A DNA stretch of 6,823 nt, taken from NCBI GenBank assembly GCA_022567365.1, contig JADFHG010000210.1, positions 1-6,823 on the forward strand. The letters are read 5' to 3'. Below the pieces are notes generated by a model. The model was not told the origin of the DNA and ran no database searches. It saw only the letters and a list, made by a program, of their open reading frames with translations. The translations under genes were made by a program, and so were the position numbers. Positions 5,537-6,823 of the stretch are shown one piece after another (the first letter of the stretch is position 1; every line of letters begins with the position of its first letter). This DNA is from Planctomycetota bacterium (GTDB taxonomy: Bacteria; Planctomycetota; Phycisphaerae; UBA1845).

Positions 5537-6823
5537 TTATGGCGCGGGGCACGGATCGTCGTCGGGATAGGGAACCGCCGCGAAGGCGTTCAAGCCGGCA
5601 AGCACGTCGTCGAAGTCAGTCACGCCGTTCGGCACGTCGCCGCGGAGATCCACGCCGTACAGCGAGCAGTTCGCGAAGTTCCCGGCGAAGGCGTCGAGAA
5701 CACACAGGATGTCGTCGAAGTCCGACCCGCCCGAATCGTCGACGTCGCCCCAGAGCCACGTGGTGGCACTCTCGCCGGCCGACTCCGAACCCGTCGCGCA
5801 GACCGTGCGGACCGTATACTCGGTGTCGGGCAGGATCTCCTCGTCGCCGAGATACACCACGCCCCAATCGGCCGGAGTCCGGAAGACGGGCGCCGCGACC
5901 AGCCGCGCGATCCCCAACGCCGCCAGCGACGGATTCGGATCGAAATCGACGAAGGCATCCAGGCACGGCTCGTCGAGTGATGTGACACGCAGTGCCACAT
6001 CTCCTGTCCCCGCGGGCGGGACGATTGCCACGTACCGCGGGCCGGCCGCGGTGACGGTCGGCGGCCCACAGGACGCGATCGTCAGCCGGCACGGCATCGA
6101 GATGCCCATCGGGATCGCCTGCGGCGGGCTGCTCGAGTCGCGCAAGAACGAGTCCGGATCGGGAAGGATCGCGATCTCGAACGTGCTGCCTTCCACCGCG
6201 TCCGGTGAGACGTCGAGCGTATAGTGCCCGAGGTACTTCGGGCCGATCACGTCAACGGCATCCGAAGCGAAAACGAACGCTGATCCGAGCCGCAAATTCT
6301 GGCAGTCCATCGCGGGAACGACGGGCGCGGGTCCGGCAAAGACATAATCCGGCCGCGTGGCGTCCACCTCCACGCCGCCCGGGCAGGTGACGTCGACCGT
6401 CCCCGCGCCGGTGAGCGGTCGGATCTCGATCGTGCCCTGATAGGCCCGTAAATCGTTGACGTCGCCCAGGTACAACTCGAGATTTACGCTTCCGCCGGGC
6501 GCGACCGTGTCGCTCGTGAGCCGGCACGTCATCACCGTGTCGGCGATCGTCAATATGAACGACGAACCGATCGCCATCGGGATCGCGCCGCTGTTCGAGT
6601 CTCTCAGGAACGACAACGGGTCCGCCGCGATCGAGATCTCGAACATGCTTCCGGGTGTCGCGCTGCCCGAAACGTCGAGCACGAGGTGGCCGAGATACGC
6701 CGGGCCGGCGACGTCGACGCCCCCCAGCAACAGGGCCGCGCCGAAGCGCATGAACGGGCAGTTCACCGCCGGCAAGACGCCCGACTGGCCCGCGAACACG
6801 TTATCAAGCCTCGCCATATCCAC
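5537..6823 (-). CDS. Large secreted protein with tandem cohesin-like modules and C-terminal dockerin-like segment (5' partial)
   Basis: The last 428 residues of a longer protein. The frame runs off the right edge, so the GTG at 6823 is probably internal. Residues 4-95 and 154-250 are copies of one module: R-x-D-x-VFAG, a Cys-x3-R-x-G-x-A stretch, GPxYLGHxxLDVS, FEI, DPxSFLRDS and AIPM. The second is preceded by VAPGGSVNLELYLGDVNDLRAYQ (split here as VAPGGSVNLELYL at 107-119 plus GDVNDLRAYQ at 120-129), a start typical of cohesin-like beta-sandwiches. Residues ~256-345 are a further beta-rich domain with a YLGDEEILPDTEYTVR segment. Residues 358-416 hold two dockerin-like calcium loops: WGDVDDSGGSDFDD (Asp360, Asp362, Asp368, Asp371) and a shorter, degenerate one near 392-406, each followed by a leucine/alanine helix ending in NAFA or DAFA. 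Such proteins in planctomycetes are exported and multi-modular; the ligand is unknown. The signal peptide would lie outside the window. It converges with ribD. Confidence 0.9.
   Translation of the reverse strand: MDMARLDNVFAGQSGVLPAVNCPFMRFGAALLLGGVDVAGPAYLGHLVLDVSGSATPGSMFEISIAADPLSFLRDSNSGAIPMAIGSSFILTIADTVMTCRLTSDTVAPGGSVNLELYLGDVNDLRAYQGTIEIRPLTGAGTVDVTCPGGVEVDATRPDYVFAGPAPVVPAMDCQNLRLGSAFVFASDAVDVIGPKYLGHYTLDVSPDAVEGSTFEIAILPDPDSFLRDSSSPPQAIPMGISMPCRLTIASCGPPTVTAAGPRYVAIVPPAGTGDVALRVTSLDEPCLDAFVDFDPNPSLAALGIARLVAAPVFRTPADWGVVYLGDEEILPDTEYTVRTVCATGSESAGESATTWLWGDVDDSGGSDFDDILCVLDAFAGNFANCSLYGVDLRGDVPNGVTDFDDVLAGLNAFAAVPYPDDDPCPAP

Overview
The window is GC-rich bacterial DNA that looks like a member of the Planctomycetota, probably Phycisphaerae or a close relative. 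Three things point there: a secreted protein with cohesin-like modules and a C-terminal dockerin-like 'WGDVD...FDD' segment, a DksA/TraR-family protein with a long histone-H1-like lysine/alanine tail, and the general lack of Shine-Dalgarno sequences. The assignment is inferred from family features; no rRNA or tRNA marker is present.

Layout: 1-297 is non-coding and holds a small terminator-like hairpin. At 298-2112 (+) is a probable lipoprotein or secreted protein of unknown function with an N-terminal beta-sandwich (galactose-binding-like) region. After a ~100-base gap with a weak candidate promoter come three closely spaced genes on the + strand: a DksA/TraR-like regulator fused to an H1-like tail (2217-3200), lipoprotein signal peptidase lspA (3215-3943) and bifunctional riboflavin biosynthesis ribD (3975-5096). 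Gaps of 14 and 31 bases suggest one transcript. The 440 bases from 5097 to 5536 carry no convincing gene but contain a 127-base palindromic repeat-like element (5296-5422) and a very strong 14-bp hairpin (5466-5497) between convergent transcription units. At 5537-6823 (-) is the C-terminal 428 residues of a large secreted cohesin/dockerin-like protein whose 5' end lies beyond the window.

How the genes relate: the regulator, LspA and RibD are housekeeping functions with no shared pathway. A DksA-like gene next to lspA is a recurrent arrangement in several phyla. LspA would process lipoproteins of the kind the first gene may encode, but no specific link is shown.

I see no CRISPR array, transposase, toxin-antitoxin pair, defence island or obvious new multi-gene system. 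The points most worth a second look are the H1-tailed DksA protein that has lost three of four zinc cysteines, the ~54-residue periplasmic-side insertion in LspA, and the structured intergenic element downstream of ribD.
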